Assembly: GCA_030844895.1 (NCBI GenBank)
Contig: CM061228.1
Span: 34,224,626-34,288,625, forward strand
Reading direction: 5' to 3'
DNA length: 64,000 nt
Origin: Ambrosia x helenae
Taxonomy: Eukaryota; Streptophyta; Magnoliopsida; Asterales; Asteraceae
The notes beneath the pieces are model-generated. The model saw only the letters and a list, made by a program, of their open reading frames with translations, had not been told where the DNA came from and made no database searches. The translations under genes and the position numbers were made by a program. Of the stretch, positions 1 through 10,211 are shown piece by piece. How positions within the stretch are numbered: position 1 is the stretch's first letter; every line of letters begins with the position of its first letter.

Positions 1-148
1 TAAGATTCTTATGGCAATGCATCGATTATTCTTTCTCAAAATCATGATTATCATTCAGGTTCAATGCATGAATACTTATTGCGTTAAGTATTTCTGCAAT
101 TATTCGTTCTTGATATCATTATTTCGGAATTCGATATACTCTCGGTAA

Positions 149-317
149 AATATTCTATAATTTCTTTTTATAGAATATTCCTTTATAAAATTTCTAGTCG
201 TTTCCTTACGACTATTATTTTTATCTAATTATTATATTTCTTGGCATATCGGATGCCTTTTTAAATAATATTTGGCATTTCCTATGCCTTTCTTTTATTC
301 AGACATATCGGATGTCT
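149..317. repeat. Run of five short stem-loops
   Basis: Five perfect inverted repeats follow one another. Arms 149-159/169-179 (11 bp), 195-201/208-214 (7 bp), 243-247/253-257 (5 bp), 274-278/284-288 (5 bp) and 301-306/312-317 (6 bp). The third and fifth share the loop ATCGG but differ in stem (GGCAT/ATGCC against AGACAT/ATGTCT). More hairpins follow downstream, for example a 22-bp palindrome near 1149-1170. Confidence 0.7.
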
Positions 318-2586
318 GTTCTAGATTATAATTCTTTTATTTTTCGATTTATATTCTTTTATTTATCTATTTGTATTCTTTTATATCCAAGCAAATACTG
401 ATAATATTTATAGCACACACTATAAATTCCATCACTTCTATAATATATATTTGCTTGGAATAATTCTTTCTTATTTATATATTCGATCAAAGTTTATACT
501 TTCAGTGTCTGAAAATACTTTCCGATAAACTTATATATAGGCAATCTATCATAGATTCTTTATCCAACTTATTATAAGCGAGGCTTATTTCATTTGGATC
601 TTCGTATAGATAGTTTTTGCCAAATAGTGATTTCTTATGATAACTCTCACAAGCCGTTATTTGAAATAGGAATTTCGACATGCTTTGGCCGGAGAGTTTC
701 ACTGGAAAAATGAGCATAATTCTATTCATTTTTCATTTTCACTTCGATTATACCTTGCGAATCTCTACGCGATTCCGCTTGGTATCAATCGTCTTTCGAT
801 ATATTCGTTAAATTATTTCTTTTAATAATTCGTTGGATTCTACCATTTCTGGTTTCTGAATCCATATAGATTTATGTCTATTATATTTTAAGGATTTAAC
901 AATTCCTCCATCACTTCTTGACTTTCAACTTGGTAACACTTTACCGTTTTACCAATTTGATTGTACTACAACTCGCACGAGTCTTCATACGAAGTGACTA
1001 CAAAGATTTGTTCATAGCATCATATATCCTTATAAAGAATTCTGTGACCTGGTGACAAATGTCCAGATATACCTTCTGTAAGGGCCCAGATATCATTTGT
1101 CCCAAAGATTGCACAGAGGATATACAACTATCTTTGGTTGGCAATCAGAAATCAATATATTGATTTCTATAATTCGTAGAATTTAACCAATCGATGGTTT
1201 TTTATTCTGCGAACGTATTCTTAGTCGTATTTCTCGAAGAAATTCCAACTAGATTGCAAGTTCTGTGGTCATATTCTCCACATACGATACGCTGATGATT
1301 CAATATATATTTCTTCTTATTATTATTTCTTATTATTTCTTTTAATATGTTTATGATACAAACATACTGGGATCTCAATAAACTCCTACTTGAATGTTAC
1401 TGTGCCTGTGGCATTCATAATTATGTCGCGATCATAATTACTATTCCACCTCACCTAACATTCCAGTACTTATTTATTTTAATCACAATAGGTATGTGTC
1501 CTTCACATATTATTCTGATATTTTCTTCTTTATTTTCTCTTTAAATTATATTATTTCGGAATAGAACATGTTGATCCGAGTCTAACGAAATAGACTGTCA
1601 ATCGTTCAAGAATTTGATCACACCAAAAGATGTCCAATATAATTATTCCATCTTTTAATCTTTGACTTGCTCAAGTCACAGGATTAAGAGAGTACTTATA
1701 TTGTCATATAATCTAACGAGTATAATTCGGTTTCTTTAGAGAGATTCCAAATTATTTTTGTCACGAGAATTTCGAAATAATAATATTTCTATTCAAAATA
1801 TTATCTTAATTCTCGGAGAAAAGATCGAAGATATCATCTGGCTAAGGTTTTTCGATGTATATATCCAAAGAAAGATTTATAGAACGTGGTAAATACTTAT
1901 TATTTATATCGAGATAAAATATCAAGGAAGTTGTACGATCGATATGAATATAGAATCATGCCAAAAATAATCTTGACATATATACGGATACAAATTCAAC
2001 TAAAGATCTTTACGAAAAATGATACCGAATATGGAGTGAAATATATTCGGACAAAATGGTACAACCGAGGTTTTTACATAATTACAATATGAGTTTAGAT
2101 TATAACGGAATATATGCTTATCGTTTATATTAAAACAATATCGAGAAATTATATAATCGAACATAGTTATAAAATTATACGGAAGAACGCTATTAATATT
2201 TATATATACGAATACGAATTGATGAATAAATCTCTATGAAAATAACATTAAATGCGATATAAAATATGTTTCGATAAAATAATACGGTCGTGGTTCTTTA
2301 TATAAAAACTTTTAGGAATAATTTTATAATAATAATACTTATTTTTGAAAATAATAACTATCTGAAAAGGGTCGTTGTAAAAATTTTTCATAGTGTCGGA
2401 ATTCTTAAATTTTTAATAAATAAAATTTCTTATTATAATTTGATAAAATAAATAAATTTCTTAAAATATCGAAATCAAAACTTTAAGATTAAATGGATAA
2501 ATTTAAATAAAACCTGAGATAGATTCTGGGGTGTTTCAAAAATTATCAATACTAAAAAATAAAATATCAACAGGTTTTCTTAATTA

Positions 2587-2990
2587 AATAATCGTTTATT
2601 TAAAATTTTGAACGAGAGTATTTATATATATTTTCTTAAAACTGAAATATTGTAAAAATAATACTAAATTCAATAAACTTCAAAATTTATACTGAAAAGA
2701 TTTTAAAATCTTTTAAATAATCGCGGTATATATGGGATTTTTATTTAAATAATCGAGGAAAATTCTTAGAAAACACAATATTTATATATTTTTATTCAAA
2801 ACTGAAATACTGATTTAGTATAATAATAAAATAAAAATAACCGAGAATAAATTTAGTAAATTACTGAAATATTCTGAAGGATTTATAAAAACAATCGATA
2901 TTACTGTGGGAATATTTCAAATTTTCGATTAAAAAGAATTGGAGGGAATTCTTTAGAAACACAATATTTATATGTCTCTAGCATATTTGA
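2587..2990. repeat. Diverged tandem repeats, about 170 bp
   Basis: Three blocks near 2587, 2740 and 2920 each contain an AATAATCG-like word followed by a TTCTTAGAAA/ACACAATATTTATAT-like stretch and then CTGAAATA. They are diverged copies of one unit in the interior of the left retroelement. No coding potential is visible. Confidence 0.4.
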
Positions 2991-3666
2991 TAAAATTTCG
3001 GAATTTTCGGAATAAAAATAATATTTCTGGAGACTCGATCATAGGAATGTTCAAGTCGGAGCGTAATATTTATATTCTATTTATAATATTGGAATAACCG
3101 TGAGGTTAACGATCTGATATAAATAGTCACTGGGACTGGAATAATTCAATAACTTATCGGAAGTTTCTTGAATTAACGATGATGACTTATGTTTTATAAT
3201 CTATTTATTTTTCTATATATATTTATACTTTTTTATAACTTATTTCATTTCTTTATTTATATCTCGATTTAATTTCTTTTAATATTTATCCGGTTTCTGT
3301 TCTGTATTTCTGTCTTATTTCTTTTAATGCCGTGAATTATGTTTTATATTCTTTCGTACTTCATATAGCCTTAATATCCTGTAAGATTTCCCAGAAATTA
3401 AATGTGTATGTAAATTCACAATTGTGTACCGAATTGTCAATTTACCCCACATAATCATTCTAGTAATATCCTGTAGTGGATTTGTTTTAATTTCTAATAT
3501 ACTGTTATGGTGCTCACCAACTTTATAATGGTTTGGCATTTAGGTACCCAAAATTTTACCTTCTAATATTCCTTTATCCAATCCATATTTCTAATCACAT
3601 TTCTTTTAAAATACATTTTTGGTAGATCCTGGATTAACAAATATTTCAAGACTGTCCATAAGCGCA

Positions 3667-3678
3667 GCTCTGATACCA
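3667..3678 (-). other. Primer-binding site for initiator tRNA-Met
   Basis: On the minus strand the bases read TGGTATCAGAGC, the usual plant LTR-retrotransposon primer-binding site matching the 3' end of initiator methionine tRNA. It lies 3 bp from the LTR edge at 3682, which makes that LTR the 5' LTR of a minus-strand element. Confidence 0.85.
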
Positions 3679-3804
3679 ACCTGTAACGCCCTAGCCTGAC
3701 GTGGCCGGGTCGTCGGGTCGGGTTATCGGAGTTACGCAGCGGACTTCAAGATATTGACAGTCTTGACTCTTCCAGGATCCACGTCATCATATCTGTTGGG
3801 TTAC

Positions 3805-4267
3805 CTGAACACATGCCAAAAATAGTTTCTGTCAACATAAAGTTGGTGAGGTCGTGTGTTTTATAAAGTGAATGGCCAGTTCATTTGTTTATAATTCTTT
3901 TAATAAAACCTGCTTTACTATTCTAATTCTGGAGGGGGGAATATATTCTATTATATCAATTCGATTAAATTGTACCGATTATATATATCAATCTATTATA
4001 TTCTATTAGTTGCCATTCCTATCGATGATACCACTCTGTTTGTGATAAATACTTGTACCGACTGGTTCCTGCCCTCTAGTTGGTGCAAGAAAGGAAATGG
4101 CGGATACCGTCCAGTACTGTCCTCGTTGTTTCTATTATCCCCTTTTCTATTATATTTCCTTTATTAATTCTATTATGTAAAGCATTTCTATATTTTCTAG
4201 TAAACGACATGTGTTTCCCCTAAAACGTTTAATAAAACAATAAAAGAGGGGAGTTCACGATACTCAC
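3805..4267 (-). other. Candidate leader intron inside the LTR (463 bp)
   Basis: On the minus strand, donor CCG/GTGAGTATC starts at 4267 and acceptor GTGTTCAG/GTAACC ends at 3805. A CTCACCAA block about 40 nt before the acceptor (near 3844-3852) can serve as a branch point. The same donor-branch-acceptor layout occurs in three other LTR families of this window, which is the main support. Splicing itself is not shown. Confidence 0.5.
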
Positions 4268-5298
4268 CGGTTTGCGTATAATCTTCTATAGTTTCTTTTA
4301 TTACAATTATATGTCAAATATATATATTGATACGTTTTACGCGTGGGACTCGTTAGATTGTATTATTTAGGATATATATCACATATACAATTTATGTATA
4401 TATAGAGTTCGGTATATATTAGATAGTCCTAAACTCGGGGTTTATTATTGACACGACACGGACATCCTAGAATCTAGCTGGCTATTACAGCTTAGCACTC
4501 GTAGCTAATAAAGCTGGCCATTACAGCTTGGCACACGAACCTATAGGACTCTAGACACGTACTTACCCGGATGCTGGTTCGGCTGATCATATTATCATTA
4601 ACCCGAGTCTAGTATATCGTTCTATATATCGAATCTTATATATATAAACGTATATATTCTATATATGATTATTATTCTCTTATTATTATTATCAAGTCCG
4701 TACGTTGTTCGTATTATATATATATAATCGTATAATTCTAATAATCCTCGTCTAGTCAATGGACCGGGTTCTATTCCGGGTGTTGACCGAGTCACCGAGT
4801 CGACTCGGTATCGGTTTAACTCTCCGATTGGATTAACGGTACCTCGCAATAATCACAGAAACAGTATTATAATCGGGTATCAACGATTAATACCAACATA
4901 TCAATAATAACTGTTAGATTATACCTTTCGAATAATCGTTGGTATGAGACCGGAGGTCAACCGGACCTTACCGGAGATTGACCGGAAATTAGCCGGAAGC
5001 CCGACAGAGAATATAACACAAACTGGAATATAACGGGAATCAACCGAAGGCCTCAATCTGCCCGATTATAACCCACGAACACACCTTCATCAATATCTAT
5101 GGTTCGGGTCTGATTATAAGGGTCCGATAACAGTAACAGTGAGCAGAACAGATGGGTTTACAAGATGGATTAACGGGTTTATATCAGATCAGAGGTTAGT
5201 CGGGTTGAGTTTGGTTAAACAGGGTAACCGGGTTCAGATCAGAAAGTGACCGGAATATAAACGGACCCGATAATTATGTTTCAAAGGTGATTATTAGT

Positions 5299-5509
5299 GA
5301 CAGTCACCATCACCGGTGACTGTCTGGCTTCCTTAACAGAACAGAGGGATGAAAGGGTGGTTATGGCTTGATATTGGTGGATCCGGGTTTCGATTATTTC
5401 ACATCAGTAACATAAGAATCAAGAGGGTTTATGTCGGGTTAAAGGTTTGGGTGACCAGAGGGTTATCGAGCTTGGTTATAGACGACAGTCACCAAGACCG
5501 GTGACTGTC
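5299..5509. repeat. Duplicated hairpin GACAGTCACC / GGTGACTGTC
   Basis: A perfect 10-bp stem with a 6-nt loop occurs at 5299-5324 and again at 5484-5509, 185 bp apart. The stems are identical and the loops differ (ATCACC, AAGACC). Flanking sequence is similar but diverged, which suggests an old tandem duplication inside the LTR. Confidence 0.75.
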
Positions 5510-6090
5510 CGGCTCGTTTAACTGGAACAGAGGAAGAACATGGCGGGGTTTTGGTGGTGGTTCGTAATAGTGACAAGGTGGGTTATTATCGGTTTAAGGG
5601 TCCCGGGTTTGTTTCAGAACAGACACAGAGGATTACCGGGTTTTATTAAGAACAGAGGAGAGGTGGGTTGGTGATGCCGGAGAAGAAGGCAGGTCCGGTG
5701 GCGGCGGTGGCGGCGCTGGCCGGAGGTGGAGATGGTTGTGGTTGCTCTCTGCTCTAATACACACACATATATGTGTGAATTGTAAATGGTACGCAGACAA
5801 GGAAGGAACAACAAGGTTTATAGAAGATAATTATAACAAGGGGTGTTTGGCTATAGGGATAATAACTGAGACGCGGGTGTTTGGTAACAGGTATAACAAT
5901 AAAATAAGAAACGTTTTAATATAAGATAAGGAGCGTTTTATCGAGATAATAAAAATCCAATAATTATTATTTATAAAATCAATTAAAACGGTTAGACGCG
6001 GGATTCGAACTTAAATAATTTAATAAGTAATCGGGTGGTCGGGTACGATCCGACCCGTTTAAGAGACCCGTAACACTCCGAGGTGTTACA

Positions 6091-6421
6091 TTGCTCATAG
6101 ATACCATTGTATATTTTAGTCATGGAATAAGAAGTCTTTTGCCATTCAAAAAAAAAAAGTATAACATCTATCAATGTGTAATTTATTACGGGTATAAAGT
6201 AATAAATTTATGGAGTAAATGCACAGTAATATAAGATTTATTACTTTTAAGATTGTTTTAGTGATTTACACATTAAACTCTCCTTCATGTTCTCAATGCG
6301 GAAGCATATGCTTGAATCCGGCGGTCACATCTTCAGCAGCTACCTCATTTTGATTGTTTTATGGCAAAAAAAAAAAAAGAAAAAAAAAAGAAAAACCAAT
6401 TGCTAGTGCAATATCCTCTAA
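6091..6421. other. Spacer between two transposons
   Basis: This is unassigned AT-rich DNA between the LTR ending at 6090 and the Harbinger element. It holds an A-rich tract at about 6366-6395. I see no gene. Confidence 0.5.
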
Positions 6422-6942
6422 GACCATGCGTAGTGGGGGTTTATATATAAAGCCCCCCTTCCTTATTGGTCCACGTGGCTGCTGAGTCAGCGTGGAGAGA
6501 GAAACTGAAAAAGGGGTGTAGTGGTGGGGCTTTATTTATAAAGCCCCTGATTGTGATTGGTTGATTTTTTTTTATTTTTTTTAATCTTTTAACTCAAAAT
6601 AATTAAAATAAAAGACAAATAAATATAAAAAAAATTACAAATAATAATAAAAACACACAACTAATATTAAAAAAAAAAAAAGTTACACACTTCCTAAATT
6701 ACTTATTTAAACATTACATATTCCTAAATAACCTATTAAACACTAGAGAATTCCTAAATTACTTATTTAAACATTACATATTCCTAAATTACTTATTTAA
6801 TCCTAATTTTCTCCACTATGGAGAGTAGTTGTCCTAGTCCTCGAGTGTGGGTACTCGGGGGACACGGAACGTGAGCTATCCCGTCCATCGGATCTCGCAT
6901 CCAAGGGAAATAGCAGTACTCACGAGGAGGGGAAGGAAGGCT

Positions 6943-7491
6943 CTAGAGGCGTTCCTCCTCCTCAATTTCCCTGAGGGCTTCCAAGTCCCCCTCAGTTGGG
7001 GAAGTCTTGTGGTAGGGGGTGGGGGTAGTCTGGTGGTAGGGATAGGGGTGGGGGTAGTCTGATGGTAGGGGATGGGGATGGGGGTAGTCTGATGGTAGGG
7101 GATGGGGGTGGGGGTAGTCTGATGGTGGGGGTGGGGTGGGGTGGGGATAGCAGCAGTCCGGGGGGGTAGGGGCCGACAACATTAGACGCTCCATTTCTTT
7201 CTGGGCCATAACATAATCCATGGCCCAGACCATTTCCTCATCCGTCCAGTCATCATCGGCTTCAGGAGGAGGAAAGGTTGGTTGTGCAGCAGCAGTAGGA
7301 GGAGGGGGATATAACCAATGTTGTGGAGGAGGAGGAGGAGGAGAAAGAGGAGGTTGTGCAGCAGTAGGAGGAGTAGAGGAGGTGAATGGTAGTCTCCGGG
7401 GGCGGACCCGTCCCCGGACCCGGCGAGAGTACTGCCGGATATTAGACGGTCCGGCAGCTCCTGGTTGAAAACCGTCACCCATGTTGTTCAT
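6943..7491 (-). CDS. Proline-rich accessory ORF of the Harbinger element
   Basis: A 182-residue ORF that starts at an ATG about 50 bp below a TATA box, so it looks like a real transcription unit of the transposon. The N-terminus is basic (SRRVRGRVRPRR around residues 22-33). A proline-rich middle follows, then an acidic segment with DDDWTDEEM near residues 79-87, which weakly recalls the SANT/Myb-like second ORF of Harbinger elements. Near residues 122-150 a 10-residue unit, PSDYPHPHPL, is repeated about three times, encoded by a 30-bp minisatellite at 7021-7140. The tail is Glu-rich. I do not recognise a definite family; a degenerate Myb-like partner protein is the best guess. Confidence 0.45.
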   Translation of the reverse strand: MNNMGDGFQPGAAGPSNIRQYSRRVRGRVRPRRLPFTSSTPPTAAQPPLSPPPPPPQHWLYPPPPTAAAQPTFPPPEADDDWTDEEMVWAMDYVMAQKEMERLMLSAPTPPDCCYPHPTPPPPSDYPHPHPLPSDYPHPHPLPSDYPHPYPYHQTTPTPYHKTSPTEGDLEALREIEEEERL

Positions 7492-7540
7492 TGCTTTGAG
7501 GAGGAGGAATAGGTGTGACTGAGAATTGGGTTTGGTGTTG

Positions 7541-7548
7541 TATTTATA
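7541..7548 (-). promoter_or_regulatory. TATA box of the Harbinger ORF
   Basis: The minus strand reads TATAAATA, 50 bp before the ATG at 7491, with a C/T- and A-rich leader between them. AACGGT/AACGTTT-like words are repeated just upstream (7560-7660). Confidence 0.55.
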
Positions 7549-7673
7549 GGGTTAGAAATATGACCGTTTGGAGGGAAAACGTTTGAAATTCAAAATTTGA
7601 AATTTAAACGTTTGGGGGGGATTTGAAATTCAAACGGTTTGGAACAGTAACCGTTTAAAATTCAAATGTTTCA

Positions 7674-7733
<60 letters not shown>
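7674..7733. repeat. (ATT)n microsatellite, about 20 units
   Basis: An uninterrupted ATT tract ends exactly where the Helitron begins; a few more TTA units resume on the far side at 9795-9805. The Helitron therefore inserted into this microsatellite. Confidence 0.9.
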
Positions 7734-7734
<1 letters not shown>

Positions 7735-7735
<1 letters not shown>

Positions 7736-9794
7736 TAGTGGGAATGCCCGCGCGTTGCAGCGGGTGTGTATTTTATGTCGTCGTACTTGTTTTGGGGTTT
7801 GTGGTGTATATGGCGTTTGTGGGTGATTCGTTATGGTCCCAAGTTTGTTGCCGTTAACGTATGTACTTTATAGTTTTCAAAGTAATAGATAATTTTTATT
7901 GTGGGGGGGGGGGTGTTTACTCTACGGTTGAGCCGTGTCTTCGATTGTGGTAAGCCAAGACTAATTATTATAGAAAAGATTTTTGTCACACTACTCACTA
8001 ACTCTATCAGTTTTATAGTTTACCTTGCCAACTGAATTAGTCATGGTCATTATCAATAGAAGAAAATAGAGATCTTGTTGGACCAAAATTTATATCAGAA
8101 ATGAAATCCAAATAGTCACTAATACATTCAGGGCAATAGACACTTTTTTTTAATAGCAACTTTCATTAACACACAACGCGTCCTTAAAACAAGGACTGTT
8201 TGGGGAAAACCATTACAACATGTAGAAAAGGTTAATTACCCAACCTTTTCAAATAAGGGATCTCCAATTAGACCGACTCGATAACCATAAAAAAGCCAAA
8301 GATTTAGTAGCGGTCACGACCTCTATAACTTTAGGCGTCCCTCCTTCAAAGACCTTATTATTGCGAGATCTCCAAATCGCCCAACAAGTAATCATGACAA
8401 TGCCCTTGATAATCCGTTTTCCCCGTTTAGAAGTTGTTGCTCTTTCGTGAAGGCGTAAAACATCCGAAAAGTCAAAAAAAAAAAAAAAAGAACCGACCCA
8501 ATATTACACCAAAATCCGATCATCGACCAAACACCAAAAGAGAACCCGCACCCTGTAATGATGTGCTCCATAGTCTCATTCACTGCATTACATAAAACAC
8601 ATCCACTATCTTGAATATTTACCCCTCGTTTTATAAGCGCAATACTTGTAGGTAGACGATCCATCTCCGCTCTCCATATTAGAATATTAACTTTGATCGG
8701 CATCCACGACTCCCACGACATAAAATGCGGCCTACTCATATCCCTATCCTTACATATCAGTTTCTTCACTTGTGCTACCAAGTAGTCTTCATTATCTTCA
8801 TCAACCCATTGCCATCGATCTTCACGTTCTGCATAGGAAAAATTAGATTAATACTTCCAAAAGCTCCTTCATTCTGATAATTCTTCTACTGTATGCAGCC
8901 ATCTTTTCCATTGCGGGTTGAGCGTCACACTTCCAGAAGCAAACACAAAGTGCTCATTTACAGTGCAGTTTTTTTGTCGATCCAGACGATAAAGCGCAGG
9001 TCATCTATTGTGCAATTAAAAGATAAACACAAGTATTCAATTCAAATTAGGCTAAAATTCATATTACATCACTAATTATAAGAACATAAATAAAATAAAC
9101 AAAAGACCTGCAAATGCAACAGAGAAAACAAAGCCCTAACCTCAATAAGCCGTGCACATCAACAGGCAATAGGTGATTGAACCTCCACGGCGGTTCATGT
9201 ATTGGCGTTCCTTTCATTTAGTCATTGCTCTGATCCTCTGACACGACTTGACACCACAACAACATATATATTTATATCTACGCCTAACATACTACATACA
9301 AATGAATATATGTATGGAAAAAAGTCAGAGGTAACCTGGAAAAAGGGAGGAGAAGCAGCAAATGTAATGTAAGCAGAATAATGAAAATGGGTCAATATCT
9401 AAAGGAAGAGGATGCTAGGGAAGGCTACAGGCGGATGTCTTGTACCTTTCAACATCTTTTGTCTTTCTTTTATAGACCCATGGGTTAGAAACAAGTTGTT
9501 AGTCCCTTGAGTTCCTTCCCCTTAAATGACAATTACACCAACAATAAAGGGCCAATAAAGTAACAACCAATAATATAAATGTGAGGGTAGGGATGTAATA
9601 TGTTTTGAGGATGTGAGGTAGGAGACCATAGTAAAATTACATTGATATCCTTGCAAGTGTCTTAATGTTCCACAAAGTTCCAATTATACCCTTGTGATAT
9701 AAGCTTAATTTACTTGTACATGTTGCTATAATAATTGGATGATGTAAAAAATTACTATGTTGTACATCACTCTTCCTTTATAATGTATTATAGA
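7735..9794 (-). mobile_element. Non-autonomous Helitron (2.06 kb)
   Basis: On the minus strand the 5' end reads TCTATAATACATTATAAAGG and the 3' end CTAG, preceded by a GC-rich hairpin (CCCGC...GCGGG) a few bases upstream. It sits between a host A and T. These are the standard Helitron ends. No Rep/helicase ORF is present. The interior carries a LINE scrap (8143-8840). Splice-site-like sequences near 9015 and 9108 hint at captured gene fragments, but I could not identify a source gene. Confidence 0.75.
8143..8840 (-). pseudogene. LINE 3' fragment with RT zinc-binding domain
   Basis: The minus strand is open from about 8830 to 8392 and encodes the zinc-binding region found C-terminal to plant non-LTR reverse transcriptases: a W-W motif, WMPIKVNILIWR, then CVLC and a downstream H...C pair. 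The run of T at 8143-8150 corresponds to the LINE poly(A) tail. The piece is 5'-truncated, so it is a dead insertion inside the Helitron. Confidence 0.7.
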
Positions 9795-9991
9795 TTATTA
9801 TTATTAAAAATAAAAAAATACTTTGACTTTGACCTTGCCACATGGCAAGGTTTGATTGGTTGGTTAAATTATCAAGTGGCGTTATAAATATAAAGCCCCC
9901 CACTAATTTTGGCATATAGCGCCCCCTGTAGCGGTGTAGGGGGCGCTATTTTTGAAAAAAATTGAAAAACAACGCCCCACTACGAGGGGTC

Positions 9992-10211
9992 TAATGTTTG
10001 ACTTCTCTTTTCGGGACCTAGCTAGAGTGGGGTGAGGGCCCCTGTTTGGGGGTGCGGGGATCTCGCACTCAATTCTAGAAACCCGCCATTCAAAAACAAA
10101 AAAGATGTTTATTTCAATTTCTGATTTTATTTTGGTCATTTGATGTTTTTTTTATATTTGTCTGAATAAATCCAAACCTATTTTAGCCGTAACACATTTT
10201 GACCCGAAACA
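9992..10211. other. Spacer, no gene seen
   Basis: A short unassigned stretch between the Harbinger target duplication and the TRIM target duplication (AAACA at 10207-10211). Confidence 0.5.

Larger units (their letters stand above)
1..3681 (-). mobile_element. Interior of a non-coding LTR retrotransposon (right part)
   Basis: This stretch lies beside the primer-binding site of the LTR at 3682-6090, so it is the interior of that minus-strand element; its other end lies outside the window. It is very AT-rich and I see no gag, protease, RT or integrase motifs in any frame, only short chance ORFs. That fits a large non-autonomous (LARD-like) element, though coding sequence could lie further left. 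The first 1.7 kb is dense in small perfect stem-loops, and 2580-2990 holds diverged tandem copies of a block of roughly 170 bp. Confidence 0.6.
3682..6090 (-). mobile_element. 5' LTR (2.4 kb) of a Ty3/gypsy-like element
   Basis: The block begins TGTAACGCCC and ends GGTGTTACA, so it has TG...CA ends, and it is flanked on the interior side by a tRNA-Met primer-binding site. The length is typical of long-LTR chromoviruses, but without coding sequence the clade is an inference. It contains an intron-like module (3805-4267), a roughly 36-bp tandem duplication near 4478-4545 built on AGCTGGC-ATTACAGCTT, and two copies of a 10-bp-stem hairpin (5299-5324 and 5484-5509). The partner LTR is outside the window, so no target duplication can be checked. 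Confidence 0.75.
6422..9991 (-). mobile_element. PIF/Harbinger-like DNA transposon with a nested Helitron
   Basis: The left end reads GACCATGCGTAGTGGGG and the right end, reverse-complemented, GACCCCTCGTAGTGGGG. Both are flanked by TAA (6419-6421 and 9992-9994), the 3-bp target duplication of the PIF/Harbinger superfamily. Subterminal palindromes such as GGGG-CTTTATTTATAAAG-CCCC and a 30-bp motif repeated about four times near 6690-6800 lie inside the left part. No transposase is seen. Without the Helitron at 7735-9794 the element is about 1.5 kb, so it is probably a deletion derivative that kept one accessory ORF (6943-7491). Confidence 0.75.

Noticed and set aside
7666..7857. Leucine-rich small protein
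   Set aside because: It is the translation of the (ATT)n microsatellite running into the Helitron end.
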